Below the pieces are notes generated by a model that was not told the DNA's origin, ran no database searches, and worked only from the letters and a program-made list of their open reading frames with translations. A program made the position numbers and the translations under genes. A stretch of DNA of 64,000 bases from Methylomonas sp. UP202 (GTDB lineage Bacteria > Pseudomonadota > Gammaproteobacteria > Methylococcales > Methylomonadaceae): contig NZ_CP123897.1 in the NCBI RefSeq assembly GCF_029910655.1, positions 3,089,547 to 3,153,546 of the forward strand. Direction: 5' to 3'. Below are positions 1 to 8,457 of the stretch, piece after piece; within the stretch, counting starts at the first letter, position 1; each line of letters opens with the position of its first letter.

Positions 1-828
1 GGCTATGATGCTGCGGTGACGGACTGGGTGGTGCGCCATCCGGAATTTGCCGGCATCATCGAGCAAGCGGTGGATTCGGTGGAGTTTGTCTCGACGCGGT
101 TGTCGTTTGATTTTCTGGTGGTCAGCGTTGGTTTGCCCGAAAGCTTGCCGCCGGTGGATGTCGCACGTCTGGAAAGCAAAATCGGTTCACTAAGTGAGCA
201 GATGTTCTACGAAATTTCCGTAGAAGCCAATCAACTCATCGAGCAATCTTTGCTGGGCAAAGAGCAAGTAACGCGTAATGCGTTACGGCCGATTCGCCGC
301 ATGCGCGACAAACTCGATGGTTTGGGCTTTCTGGATCATCGGGTCGCACCAGTCGTCAGCACCATTGACGATCTATTGGCGAGAATTCCCACCAAAGGCG
401 CCATTGAAGGCAGCGTTTTGCAGGAGATTATGGCCACGGCGATGCTGTTGTCCGATCCGGATAAAACCCGGCGACACGGTGAAGGCTTGTTAGCGGCTCA
501 ACCACCCGTTGTTGATGATGAAGTCATCGAACACGCGGAGACAGAGCCACCAACAGTAGCAACAACTATCATCGCTGAAACCGTTTCAGACAGCCACGAT
601 TTTTCCGATCTGTTTAACGGCATCTTTGACGATGAAATCGAACCTGAATCGGTATCGGAGGACTGGGCGCTTGGGGTCTTGCTAGATAAAAGCCAAGCCG
701 ATGCTGCTACTAATGATTCTGATGAAGACATCAAACCGGATGATCAATCCGATTTGGTAGCAGTCACTGCTGATGGCGATGATGATGAGGATGCTGCGGA
801 GCATTCTGACCAGGACTACTGGTTCTGA
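1..828 (+). CDS. DUF3150 family protein, 5' truncated by window edge
   Basis: The reading frame is open from base 1 (Gly-Tyr-Asp-Ala-Ala-Val-Thr-Asp), so the true start lies upstream of the window. The visible part (about 275 residues) has an N-terminal helical region and a strongly acidic, low-complexity C-terminal third rich in Asp/Glu/Ser. Proteins of this kind in proteobacterial integrative elements and plasmids are annotated DUF3150 and are usually encoded between a MoxR/CobS-like AAA ATPase and a CobT-like VWA protein; the VWA gene does follow at 902, so an AAA ATPase gene is predicted just upstream of base 1. The molecular role is not established; a chaperone-like remodelling function together with its neighbours is inference. 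Confidence 0.7.
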   Translation, partial: GYDAAVTDWVVRHPEFAGIIEQAVDSVEFVSTRLSFDFLVVSVGLPESLPPVDVARLESKIGSLSEQMFYEISVEANQLIEQSLLGKEQVTRNALRPIRRMRDKLDGLGFLDHRVAPVVSTIDDLLARIPTKGAIEGSVLQEIMATAMLLSDPDKTRRHGEGLLAAQPPVVDDEVIEHAETEPPTVATTIIAETVSDSHDFSDLFNGIFDDEIEPESVSEDWALGVLLDKSQADAATNDSDEDIKPDDQSDLVAVTADGDDDEDAAEHSDQDYWF

Positions 829-901
829 ATAACTATTCACCCACTGGGGCAAATTCATGTCCCTTTGGGGCCGTGGTTTGCCCTGAATTTTGGAGCACAC
901 C
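829..901 (+). promoter_or_regulatory. Hairpin-rich leader before the VWA gene
   Basis: The 73-base gap holds two tandem short stems: CCC-ACTG-GGG, then CCC-TTT-GGG enclosed by GGGCAAA and TTTGCCC. The ribosome binding site GGAG follows directly, six to eight bases ahead of the ATG at 902. The same outer-stem plus inner-stem layout recurs before other genes of the element (see 4,072, 4,875, 5,494 and 19,464). It could fold as an RNA leader or serve as a protein binding site; nothing here decides which. Confidence 0.45.
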
Positions 902-2722
902 ATGAAAAATAGAACCTTACACAACGCGTTCCCCATCGTTGCAGCGGCCATCGGCAATCGCTTTGGCATTAAAGTCAGCGTCGGGGGGGATCAAGCCTAT
1001 ACCGATGGCCAGTCAATTCAACTGCCAGCCTATGAGGGCGATGATCCGGATTATCAGGATGTCGCCTGGGGCTTGCTGGCTCATGAAGCGGCGCATATTC
1101 GTTATTCGGATTTCAGTTTGCGTTATGGCAACTCAGTCTTACGCAGGCGGTTATGCAATGCGATTGAAGATGTCCGCATCGAGTACGAACTGGCCAAAGA
1201 CTTTCCGGGTACCAGGCTGACGATACGCACGGTGATTGAAAAGATGATAGTCAAAGGCGACTTTGTGGCCAGCAATATTGATGACCATCCTGCCAATATT
1301 CTCTACAGTTTTGTATTGAAAAATTTGCGTGCAAGGGTACTGGGTCAAACGGCCTTATTGCCTTTGGTCGCGCAAACCGAAGTGGCACTGAAAGCGAAAT
1401 TTCCGAAAGGTGCCGTAACGCGGGTGAAAGGCTTGTTGTCCGAAGTGCCGCAGGGTTTGCAGTCAGAAAGCGATTGTCTGCACTTGACCGACCGTATCCT
1501 GACGATGATCGAGCAAGAATTCGAGCAACAACGGCAGCGTAATCAGGCACAGCCAGCGGCAGATGAGGACACACCGCCTGAACCGGATGATACGGATCAG
1601 GCCGCTGTATCAGCAGATTTGGACGATTCGAACGGCTCGGATTCCGAGGATGATATGGAACACGATCAACGTTTACCTGCCGATAATGACGACGAACAGT
1701 CTTCAGAATCCGGTGGTAACTATGATTCCAATCCGGAAAATCCTGAAGATGAATCCAGTACTGAGTCAAAAAGTTCTTCATCCAATCCTCAAGGTGATGA
1801 TGAAGAGTCAACTGAAATTACCGATCCAATGGGTGTCTTACAGACCTTATTGTCCGCTGCTGACAGTGACATCGACCAGGATCTGTTCGAATCCCTGAAA
1901 TCATCGTTATCGTTGGCCGCAGAAAACCTGTCGGAATTGCTGATGCCGAGCGGTAACGAGCCGCCTATGGATGATCGGGCCGGTGCGTTTTTGCTGCGCA
2001 AGGTGCAAAGCGAATCAGGAAAAATCCGCGCCGCTTTGCAAGGCTTGGTGCAATCGCAAACTCTCAACCGCTCGCAACACGCCTGTCGTGGTCGGCGGAT
2101 GGATGGCAAGCGTTTACACCGTTTGTCCTTGGGTGAAACCAAGGTGTTTCAGCGCAAACAGGCCAAATCGGCACCCAATACGGCGATACATCTGTTACTC
2201 GATAAATCCGAAAGTATGGGTTACCAAGTGACTGATAGCCAAGGCCAACCCATCGGATCGCGTATGCCGATTGCGTTGGAAGCCACCTTGGCACTGGCAT
2301 TGGCATTTGAAGGTATTCCAGGCGTCAATCCTGGCGTCACCGCGTTTCCAGGACATCAAGATGACTCGGTTTTTCGTCTGCTTGAGCATGGACAACGCGT
2401 GAATGCCCGAACCGGCGCCTTTTCGGTGGCAGCCACCGGCAGTACGCCGATGACCGAAGCGATTTGGTTTGGTGCTGCGTCGCTATTGTGTTGTCGAGAA
2501 CCGCGCAAGGTGCTGATGGTCATGACCGATGGTCAACCCAACGATACGCTGAGCACGCTGGATATTTTGCAGCGCTGCCGGGATAGCGGTATCGAAACGG
2601 TGGGCATTGGTTTGGGACTGGATGTCAGTCATCTATTCCCGATTGCCATCACCATTAACGATCTATCAGAGCTGAGAGCACAATTGTTCGAACTCTCGAA
2701 AGCGGTGTTGTTGGCGGCTTAA
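902..2722 (+). CDS. CobT-like von Willebrand factor A protein with HExxH motif
   Basis: A 606-residue protein. The N-terminal part carries HEAAH at about residues 61-65, a zincin-like HExxH pattern. A long acidic linker rich in Asp, Glu, Ser and Asn (about 205-305) resembles the spacer of cobaltochelatase CobT. The C-terminal VWA domain shows a MIDAS motif, DKSES, at about 433-437, with a conserved Thr in TGSTPMTEA and the MTDGQPND segment further on. CobT-like proteins work with MoxR/CobS-type AAA ATPases to remodel metal-binding or macromolecular targets; in mobile elements the target is unknown. The ATG at 902 is chosen because GGAG precedes it; the longer TTG frame at 890 would begin inside the ribosome binding site. 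Follows DUF3150 with a 73-base leader, probably one operon. Confidence 0.75.
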   Translation: MKNRTLHNAFPIVAAAIGNRFGIKVSVGGDQAYTDGQSIQLPAYEGDDPDYQDVAWGLLAHEAAHIRYSDFSLRYGNSVLRRRLCNAIEDVRIEYELAKDFPGTRLTIRTVIEKMIVKGDFVASNIDDHPANILYSFVLKNLRARVLGQTALLPLVAQTEVALKAKFPKGAVTRVKGLLSEVPQGLQSESDCLHLTDRILTMIEQEFEQQRQRNQAQPAADEDTPPEPDDTDQAAVSADLDDSNGSDSEDDMEHDQRLPADNDDEQSSESGGNYDSNPENPEDESSTESKSSSSNPQGDDEESTEITDPMGVLQTLLSAADSDIDQDLFESLKSSLSLAAENLSELLMPSGNEPPMDDRAGAFLLRKVQSESGKIRAALQGLVQSQTLNRSQHACRGRRMDGKRLHRLSLGETKVFQRKQAKSAPNTAIHLLLDKSESMGYQVTDSQGQPIGSRMPIALEATLALALAFEGIPGVNPGVTAFPGHQDDSVFRLLEHGQRVNARTGAFSVAATGSTPMTEAIWFGAASLLCCREPRKVLMVMTDGQPNDTLSTLDILQRCRDSGIETVGIGLGLDVSHLFPIAITINDLSELRAQLFELSKAVLLAA

Positions 2723-3078
2723 ATCTCGGCCAGTCAATTATCCGTAGTCCAATCCTTAGGTCATAACCTAAGCGATTGTGGCTATGGGTAGCTGATTGCA
2801 AACGCAGTTTGTCGAATGCACTCACTTCCTGGAGCCCATTCGACAAACAGACATTTCATGCGTTCTTTTCAAAGAATGCTGAATCCGACTTCGGTCGGCG
2901 TTCCGTCTTTAGACGGCGAGCACGTTAAGCCGTGATCGTGTCGGGTGCGTTAAGCCCGATGTTAATCGCAGTTTGCCCTGGCAAATTGTCTGTAATTCAT
3001 CCCGCTTCGGGCGACCATCGCCCGGCTGGGTGCTGTTCATTCGAAGTGTTTTCTTAAATTTTACAAAGGAGAACTTCA
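2723..3078 (+). promoter_or_regulatory. 356-base intergenic stretch with inverted repeats
   Basis: No convincing gene. It contains an 11-base perfect inverted repeat, TTTGTCGAATG (2808-2818) with CATTCGACAAA (2837-2847), which may terminate or regulate transcription after the VWA gene. Downstream are several short hairpins, including CGGG/CCCG around 2940-2960 and a compact GGGCGA-CCA-TCGCCC stem near 3009-3023. The ribosome binding site AAAGGAG precedes the ATG at 3079. The hairpins resemble the short leaders in front of other genes of this element. Confidence 0.4.
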
Positions 3079-3612
3079 ATGAACTTTATTTTCGGCATCA
3101 TCCTACTGGCTATGTTTATCCTCGCCTTGCGGGTGATTTGGGCAACAGCATCGCAACTGCTGGGCGCATTGAAACATGCGTCTCAAACGTTTCACAGCTA
3201 TCGTGCAAAGCGCCTAGCCCGAAACCGATTACCGGTGATCTTGCCCCAAATCCGTCATGAAGTGGATTGGTTGGCGATGTCAGATTCGGTGCGTCAGGAA
3301 ATTCATAGTCGCAATCGTGAAACGAATCGCGAGCTGGATCGCTTGGAACTCCAATATCAAGCCAAACAGAAAACGATCAAACTCTACGAGGCGGATATTG
3401 AAATCGCCAAACTAGAGCGAGATTTATTGAAAATCAAACCGACTATCGTCTCGGCGGAAACCGAGGCTAAACCCCGTCGGCGGTCTAAAAAAGTGGGCGA
3501 TTCAGCCCTGGTGGACGACAAATCCGCTAAGACTGCCCAACAGGTATTTCAATTGAGGGAAGCGCTGAAAGGTAATGCCAACGCACCGGCTAATCAGCAA
3601 GCCCGCCATTGA
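3079..3612 (+). CDS. Small membrane-anchored coiled-coil protein of unknown function
   Basis: The 177-residue product is not recognised as a named family. Residues 4-26 form one hydrophobic membrane segment, followed by a basic stretch and a long charged helical region (about 70-125) with heptad-like spacing, so a membrane-anchored coiled-coil is likely. The C-terminus is Lys/Arg-rich around 130-140. A good ribosome binding site (AAAGGAG) places the start at 3079. Its 3' end overlaps the convergent gene at 3590 by 23 bases. Context suggests a conserved accessory gene of the integrative element; function unknown. Confidence 0.6.
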   Translation: MNFIFGIILLAMFILALRVIWATASQLLGALKHASQTFHSYRAKRLARNRLPVILPQIRHEVDWLAMSDSVRQEIHSRNRETNRELDRLELQYQAKQKTIKLYEADIEIAKLERDLLKIKPTIVSAETEAKPRRRSKKVGDSALVDDKSAKTAQQVFQLREALKGNANAPANQQARH

Positions 3613-3967
3613 ATACTCGTAGCGTGATTCCGGTTCCTGTATTGATGCTGCGAACCGGAATTTCGCGTTGGTTGGATTCATCAGCAAACACCCAGCTACC
3701 TTCGGGCAATAACGACAACAGGTCGTTCTGGGTTTCCCGACGCATTTGGCGAATTTTGTTTAGAAACGGCCAGGCTTGTTCAGGATCGTCAACCCGATTG
3801 AGCACGTCGGCTTCCAAAACATCCAATTTTTGGAAAATTTGTTGGCAATGTCGAACGACTTTTAGTGGTTCGTCGACAGGAATAGCCATCGGTTTTTTCG
3901 TTGGAATCAGCTCCTCTGTCCGCTTCGGACTGAGGAAGTCAAAAATGCGCAAAATATCGTCAAACAT
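3590..3967 (-). CDS. Hypothetical protein of the integrative element
   Basis: A 125-residue soluble protein with no recognised domain, no signal peptide and no membrane segment. It is the only minus-strand gene in the first 7 kb and converges on the preceding gene with a 23-base 3' overlap. Coding is supported by length, protein-like composition and absence of a better frame on the opposite strand, but the upstream ribosome binding site is only weak (GAGAAA). Function unknown. Less certain than its neighbours. Confidence 0.5.
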   Translation of the reverse strand: MFDDILRIFDFLSPKRTEELIPTKKPMAIPVDEPLKVVRHCQQIFQKLDVLEADVLNRVDDPEQAWPFLNKIRQMRRETQNDLLSLLPEGSWVFADESNQREIPVRSINTGTGITLRVFNGGLAD

Positions 3968-4013
3968 GGCTATTTCTCTGCTTTTTAATGAGTTTTAGCC
4001 ACCATATACCGAT

Positions 4014-4133
4014 TTTTACGCGAATTCAACCCCGCTGAACGAGCTGTTTTTCGGCTTTGATCAGCGTTTTTAACCCTGCGGGAACCTCATCCTGCCGGGT
4101 GGTCGTTCCTGCGATTTTTTGGAGGCAATGACC
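4014..4133 (+). promoter_or_regulatory. Leader with paired stems before the zinc-ribbon gene
   Basis: CCCTGCGGG at 4074 is followed by GGGAAC, which can pair with GTTCC about 25 bases later, enclosing a smaller G/C-rich hairpin. A T-run and the ribosome binding site GGAGG (4121-4125) follow. Layout matches the other leaders of this element. Confidence 0.4.
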
Positions 4134-4796
4134 ATGTCATCAACACTAGAAAATGGCGTTAGCCATTCACATTCTGAAATTGAAGGTGTTCGGTATTTGA
4201 ATCAGTACCGCTGCCCTTACTGCAAAACCGAATGGGAGGATGTATGGGATTGCGGCTGTAACGATCGCTGCCCGGACTGTAACAAGGAGATCGAGCCTTA
4301 TGAAAGCGCATTGATCGAGGATGAATCGGCGGAATCCGACTCGCCAGTCCAAGAACCAGCCTTAGCCAATGCCACGCCGGAAGGCATGAATCGACTATTC
4401 GTAGTGTCCTACGAGATCGACTATGTCCATCGCGTGTCGGTAGGCATCACCGCGGAGTGTCCCGAATCGGCACAACAGATTGCCGAACAGGCATTCAATG
4501 ACGCCACCATTTGGGATGACACCGCCGCCATACCGTTATTGTCGGATGAATACCTTGAGTCGGGCGATGAAAGCTTGGTATGGGAATGCGTGGCCGTTGA
4601 ACAGCTGCCGGAACCGGATCATTCGGTACGGCAATTGAAGAAAGAACAAGCGGCCATGCGGGTTTGCCGGGGATTGGTTGAAGCCTATCAACAAGGTGAA
4701 GCCGGCGGCGGCAGTATCGATTGGGACGATTTGGATCAGTTAATCCCTCTGGCATTGCAAGCCTTGGGAAAAACAGCGCTCGAAATCAAATCCTAA
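4134..4796 (+). CDS. Zinc-ribbon hypothetical protein
   Basis: A 220-residue protein. The N-terminal third holds a zinc-ribbon-like set of cysteines (CPYC, CGC, CPDC within about residues 26-55), followed by an acidic linker and an unrecognised alpha/beta region. The ATG at 4134 is preferred: GGAGG lies eight bases upstream, whereas the in-frame ATG at 4128 is too close and the TTG at 4119 overlaps the binding site. It lies in a run of plus-strand element genes, each with its own hairpin leader. Function unknown; binding of nucleic acid or protein through the ribbon is inference. Confidence 0.6.
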   Translation: MSSTLENGVSHSHSEIEGVRYLNQYRCPYCKTEWEDVWDCGCNDRCPDCNKEIEPYESALIEDESAESDSPVQEPALANATPEGMNRLFVVSYEIDYVHRVSVGITAECPESAQQIAEQAFNDATIWDDTAAIPLLSDEYLESGDESLVWECVAVEQLPEPDHSVRQLKKEQAAMRVCRGLVEAYQQGEAGGGSIDWDDLDQLIPLALQALGKTALEIKS

Positions 4797-4874
4797 ACAA
4801 ATAGCGCGCGTTGTTCAGACGCGTAATTCGTAAAAGCCTGAGTTAGCCAAGTCATTCGATGCGGTGCTCAGTTT

Positions 4875-4949
4875 TATCCATCCACACGGGAATGTCCTAT
4901 TCCCGCTTGGGAATCGTGATGTTTCCGTTTTTTCATTGAGGACAACATC
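4875..4949 (+). promoter_or_regulatory. Leader with nested hairpins before the 4950 gene
   Basis: ACGGGAA (from about 4886) can pair with TTTCCGT ahead of the start (one G-T wobble) and encloses an inner hairpin ATTCCC-GCTT-GGGAAT. GAGGA precedes the ATG. Same outer-stem/inner-stem plan as the other leaders. Confidence 0.45.
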
Positions 4950-5447
4950 ATGACACAAATCTTTGAACACACCTTCAGCACGGGTCATTGCATCCACTAT
5001 CAGCGTTTGCCGTCCGGCACCTGTTACCACGCCGACACACCAGAACCGGTAGTTGAGTTGTTGGAACAACTTCGCCATAGCCGGCGCAAAATCCGGTTGT
5101 ATTACGGCGATACCCAAACCGGCCAGTCCTGGCACGATGAACACGATGTCATCGGCTGGATTGGTCGCTCAATGGGCACGATCAAAGTGCCGTTGTTGAT
5201 CGAACCCGGTGACATCGGCGGTCCGGCATTACTGGATCAGTGCATCGTCCGTATCGACAGTCCACGCCAGGTCCTTTACCAACACGATGATTTTCGGGTT
5301 GGCACAGTAGAACTGGTGAAAGGCGAGCTTAACCGCTTGCCTTGGGAAATCTGGATCGACGGCAGCGTGCATGCCCGGTTCAAAGTAAAAACCGAAGCCC
5401 GGCAGTATCAGGACTTCATTCAAGGTAAGCGGTTTGCGTTGATCTGA
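4950..5447 (+). CDS. Hypothetical protein of the integrative element
   Basis: A 165-residue soluble protein without signal peptide or membrane segment; not recognised as a named domain family. The composition (balanced, with many aromatic residues and a compact alpha/beta look) is that of a real globular protein. The ATG at 4950 has GAGGA at a good distance. It sits between the zinc-ribbon gene and the DUF4942 methyltransferase gene, each separated by a hairpin leader, so it belongs to the same accessory gene series. Function unknown. Confidence 0.55.
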   Translation: MTQIFEHTFSTGHCIHYQRLPSGTCYHADTPEPVVELLEQLRHSRRKIRLYYGDTQTGQSWHDEHDVIGWIGRSMGTIKVPLLIEPGDIGGPALLDQCIVRIDSPRQVLYQHDDFRVGTVELVKGELNRLPWEIWIDGSVHARFKVKTEARQYQDFIQGKRFALI

Positions 5448-5493
5448 CGCACCGTTTTCATTGTTGACACTCGGTTAAGCCGAGTTTTTCACA

Positions 5494-5562
5494 CTACCCC
5501 TGCGGGATGATTCTATCCCGCCAGGGTTGAATCGGTCGTCAGGGGTCTCATCGGAGATCATC
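5494..5562 (+). promoter_or_regulatory. Leader with nested hairpins before the DUF4942 gene
   Basis: An outer stem ACCCCTG/CAGGGGT encloses a perfect seven-base inner hairpin, GCGGGAT-gattct-ATCCCGC. The ribosome binding site GGAG follows, eight bases ahead of the ATG at 5563. This is the clearest member of the leader series. Confidence 0.5.
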
Positions 5563-6888
5563 ATGATAGACAATCATCAGTATTACCCAACGCCTGAAAC
5601 GTTAAGTATCAAGGCTTGGGAAACCTTCAAAAACCGGCAGTTCGTTCGTGTATTGGAACCCTCTGCGGGCGAAGGCCATTTATTAAAACCTCGACCTTTC
5701 AAACACTGGCAGAAAATTCCGGTCGATTGCATTGAAATCGATATCAGCAAACACCCTATCTTGCGTTCGCAGGGCTATTCGGTGGTGGGCATGGATTTTA
5801 TGCAGTTCAAAAGCGGCAGCCTGTATTCGCATGTGTTGATGAATCCCCCGTTTGCCGACGGCGCACAGCATGTGCTGAAGGCGTGGGAGATTTTATTCGA
5901 CGGTGAGATCGTAGCCATACTCAATGCCGAAACCTTGAAAAACCCGTTCTCCAAGGAACGAAAGCATTTGCTCCGATTGATTGAGCAGTTTGGCGAAGTC
6001 GAATACTTGTCGGCGATGTTTGCCGGCCAGGATGCCGAGCGCAAAACGGATGTGGAAATCGCACTGGTCTGGCTGAAAAAAACCTCAACGTTCGAAGAGG
6101 AGCTGTTAGGCAACATCCTCGATGACTTACGTCGCGATCAAGTGAGCGCCGAGCGTTTGGCCGGCGATGGCCAGCCCATCCATGAACTGGCGTTAGCCAA
6201 TGCCTTTATCGACAATGCGGTGCTGATGTTCAATGCCGCCGTCGAAGCGGCCCGGCAATCGGCATTTAGCGAGGCCCGTGCCATGCGCTATCGCAAAATG
6301 CTGGGGCAAACCCTCGGTGAATTGAATGGCGATGCGGCGGTCAAGTCCACGCAGTCCACGCTGGATTGGGTGAAGAATCAGCTTTATACCGATTACAGCG
6401 ACCTGAAAGATCGTGCCTGGTCCGGTATTTTGCGTTCCACGCAAGTCACCTCGCGGTTGTCGTCAGCGGCGCAAAAACGGCTGGAGTCGGATTTCGAGAC
6501 GATTAAGTCACTGGAATTCACCGTACCTAATATCTACGGTTTTTTACAGGGCATCATCGACCAGCAAGGCGATATTCAGCTGAGCATGGTCTGCGATGTA
6601 TTCGACCTGATCACTCGTTATCACAGTGACAATACCGTCTTTTACATGGGCTGGAAGTCCAACGATAAGCATCGCACGCTGGGCATGCGTATCAAAACCA
6701 CCCGCTTTGTCATTCCGGGTCATGCCACCGAATCGTATCAAAACGATTTGTCGTGGGAATCCCAACGGATGCTGGCGGATTTTGACAAAGTGTTTGCAAT
6801 TTATACGAAGCGCAACACTTGCCAAATATCCCAATACAGCATAGGCCGGGGTTTAGAGTTAATCAAGCGTTCTAAACACTTGCCTTAA
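5563..6888 (+). pseudogene. DUF4942 methyltransferase gene, 5' part, interrupted by the GInt at 6797/6798
   Basis: The N-terminal part is a Rossmann-type methyltransferase-like domain (LEPSAGEGHLL near residues 28-38, MNPPFADGA near 100), followed by the beginning of the DUF4942 domain. Real coding ends at 6797; the remaining 30 codons to TAA at 6886 come from the inserted element. The 3' part resumes at 18,935. Joining 5563-6797 to 18,935-19,463 gives one uninterrupted frame of 1,764 bases (587 residues) with the sequence VFA-MLDGK across the junction, as expected for an intact family member. The ATG at 5563 is preferred to the TTG at 5527 because GGAG lies eight bases ahead. Such proteins are putative adenine-type DNA methyltransferases common on plasmids and integrative elements. 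The truncated product lacks most of DUF4942 and is probably non-functional. Confidence 0.85.
6788..6884. repeat. GInt left-end recombinase-site repeats
   Basis: AAGTGTT in the host gene (6788-6794) faces AACACTTGCC (6814-6823) inside the element with a 19-base spacer that contains the junction. A second exact copy of AACACTTGCC lies at 6875-6884, in the same orientation. The inverted partner GGCAAGTGTT is at 18,904-18,913 at the other end. Tyrosine recombinases usually bind such inverted arms around the crossover, so these are candidate Gin protein sites; that role is inference. Confidence 0.6.
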
Positions 6889-7164
6889 AATTTTTGTAAT
6901 ATTTTCCGGCAGGTACTCGCCTAAATTAGACGATAACCCTGTCGACTCACGGTCTCAAAGAAATTTATTGATGAATTCGCAAGACAAATTCAGCGTAAAA
7001 GTAAGACAGTTTCAGCGCGGATAGCTGTAACGGCTTGCATTGTTACACCTTAGTTTGGAGTGCCCGTATTTGAAAAACACCGTCAAGATGAAGCTCGGCC
7101 AGAATCTAAGTATAATTGAAGCAACTCAATATCCAATGTTTTCAGCATAGTTCATAGCGCCGTT
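6885..7164. other. Non-coding A/T-rich end of the GInt
   Basis: No gene is seen between the end of the broken DUF4942 frame and the methyltransferase start. The stretch is rich in A/T runs and fits the short non-coding end described for GInts. It must also hold the promoter of the methyltransferase gene, but no strong promoter hexamers stand out. Confidence 0.5.
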
Positions 7165-8457
7165 ATGGAGTCAACTTTCATCACCAATCCCTCCTCTAGT
7201 TTCCAACGATGGACTAAGGGACGCGCTATCTCCACTATGGGCACCAATGCCGGCGCTGAAATATTACCTTTCCAGTCTTGGCGGCATTTCAAAGAAGCAT
7301 TTGCTCCTGAGTTAATAGAGAGAGCAGTCAGCCAAACATCGGGAAGCATTAAGCATATCGTCGATCCTTTCGGGGGTTCCGGAACTACTGCTCTAGCCGC
7401 TCAATTTCTTGGCATCAAGCCTACTACAATTGAGGTTAACCCTTTTTTAGCGGATTTGATAGAGGCAAAAATTTGTCATCTTGACGTCGATAACGCTGCA
7501 GCTGAATTTGCCCGCGTCGTTGAGCGTGCGTCTAACGAGCCCGGGCCGAAATTGCCAGTTTTTGACGGGGCTCCGGCGACTTTTGTGGAGCCGGGAGAAA
7601 ATGACCGCTATATTTTTTCACAGCCGATTGCTCGGCGATTTCTTGCGTATCGGTCTGCGATTGATGAAGTAAAGAACGACGCCTGCCGCAGATTGTTTCG
7701 CGTTGTTTTGGCCGCAACAGCAATTCCAGTCAGCAATGTTATGATTAGCGGCAAAGGACGTCGATATCGTAAAAATTGGCAGGCACGCTTAGTCGCCCCA
7801 AACAACGTAGACAATTTGTTTAAGGAAGGGGTGTTACAAGCTATTTACGATCTTCGTCGATTCGCCTCTCGGCCGTGCCTTGAATACTGCCTGTTACGAG
7901 GCGACGCGCGTAACTTAGCGGGCACCGTAGGCAACCACGATTTAGCCATCTTTTCACCGCCTTATCCCAATTCTTTTGATTATACGGATGTATACAATGT
8001 TGAGCTTTGGTCGTTGGGCTATCTGAACAGCAGAGAAGCAAACACAAGTCTGCGTCAATCCACTCTTAGAAGCCATGTTCAAATTCTCCGTGACTGGAGC
8101 CATAGCGGGCTTAAAAGCAACACTCTTGCAGCAACGATAGACTCACTCCAACAAATCCGAGAGAAACTTTGGAATCGACATATCCCTGAGATGATAGGGG
8201 CTTATGCCGATGACATGGCAACCGTTTTATCGCAACTTGCACTCGGGCTCAGGACCGGCGGGCGAGTTTATATGGTGGTTGGCGATAGTCGATATGCCGG
8301 AATTGATGTTCCTGTAGCTCAAATCCTCGATGAAATCAGTTCATCGTTTGGTTATAAAACTAAAGAATTGGAGCCTTGTCGATCAATGCGCGCCTCGCCT
8401 CAGCAAGGTGGACGGCAGGAATTACCAGAAACATTGGTCGTATTGGAACGCCGTTAG
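7165..8457 (+). CDS. Amino-DNA methyltransferase (N4-cytosine/N6-adenine type), GInt cargo
   Basis: A 430-residue protein with the two hallmark motifs of exocyclic-amino DNA methyltransferases: the AdoMet-binding DPFGGSGTT at residues 67-75 (motif I) with acidic E90 in IEVNPF after it, and the catalytic SPPY at about 264-267 (motif IV). The motif I-then-IV order and the Ser in SPPY are common in N4-cytosine enzymes, but the modified base cannot be fixed from sequence. The middle region is probably the target-recognition part. It converges on the nuclease-like gene and overlaps it by four bases, which ties it to the three-gene operon at 8,454-12,272. It may methylate self-DNA to protect it from the linked nuclease; this is inference. 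No clear ribosome binding site is seen ahead of the ATG. Confidence 0.85.
   Translation: MESTFITNPSSSFQRWTKGRAISTMGTNAGAEILPFQSWRHFKEAFAPELIERAVSQTSGSIKHIVDPFGGSGTTALAAQFLGIKPTTIEVNPFLADLIEAKICHLDVDNAAAEFARVVERASNEPGPKLPVFDGAPATFVEPGENDRYIFSQPIARRFLAYRSAIDEVKNDACRRLFRVVLAATAIPVSNVMISGKGRRYRKNWQARLVAPNNVDNLFKEGVLQAIYDLRRFASRPCLEYCLLRGDARNLAGTVGNHDLAIFSPPYPNSFDYTDVYNVELWSLGYLNSREANTSLRQSTLRSHVQILRDWSHSGLKSNTLAATIDSLQQIREKLWNRHIPEMIGAYADDMATVLSQLALGLRTGGRVYMVVGDSRYAGIDVPVAQILDEISSSFGYKTKELEPCRSMRASPQQGGRQELPETLVVLERR

Noticed and set aside
1251-1811. Minus-strand open frame inside the VWA gene
   Set aside because: Opposite to a well-supported gene with acidic linker; no domain and no ribosome binding site.
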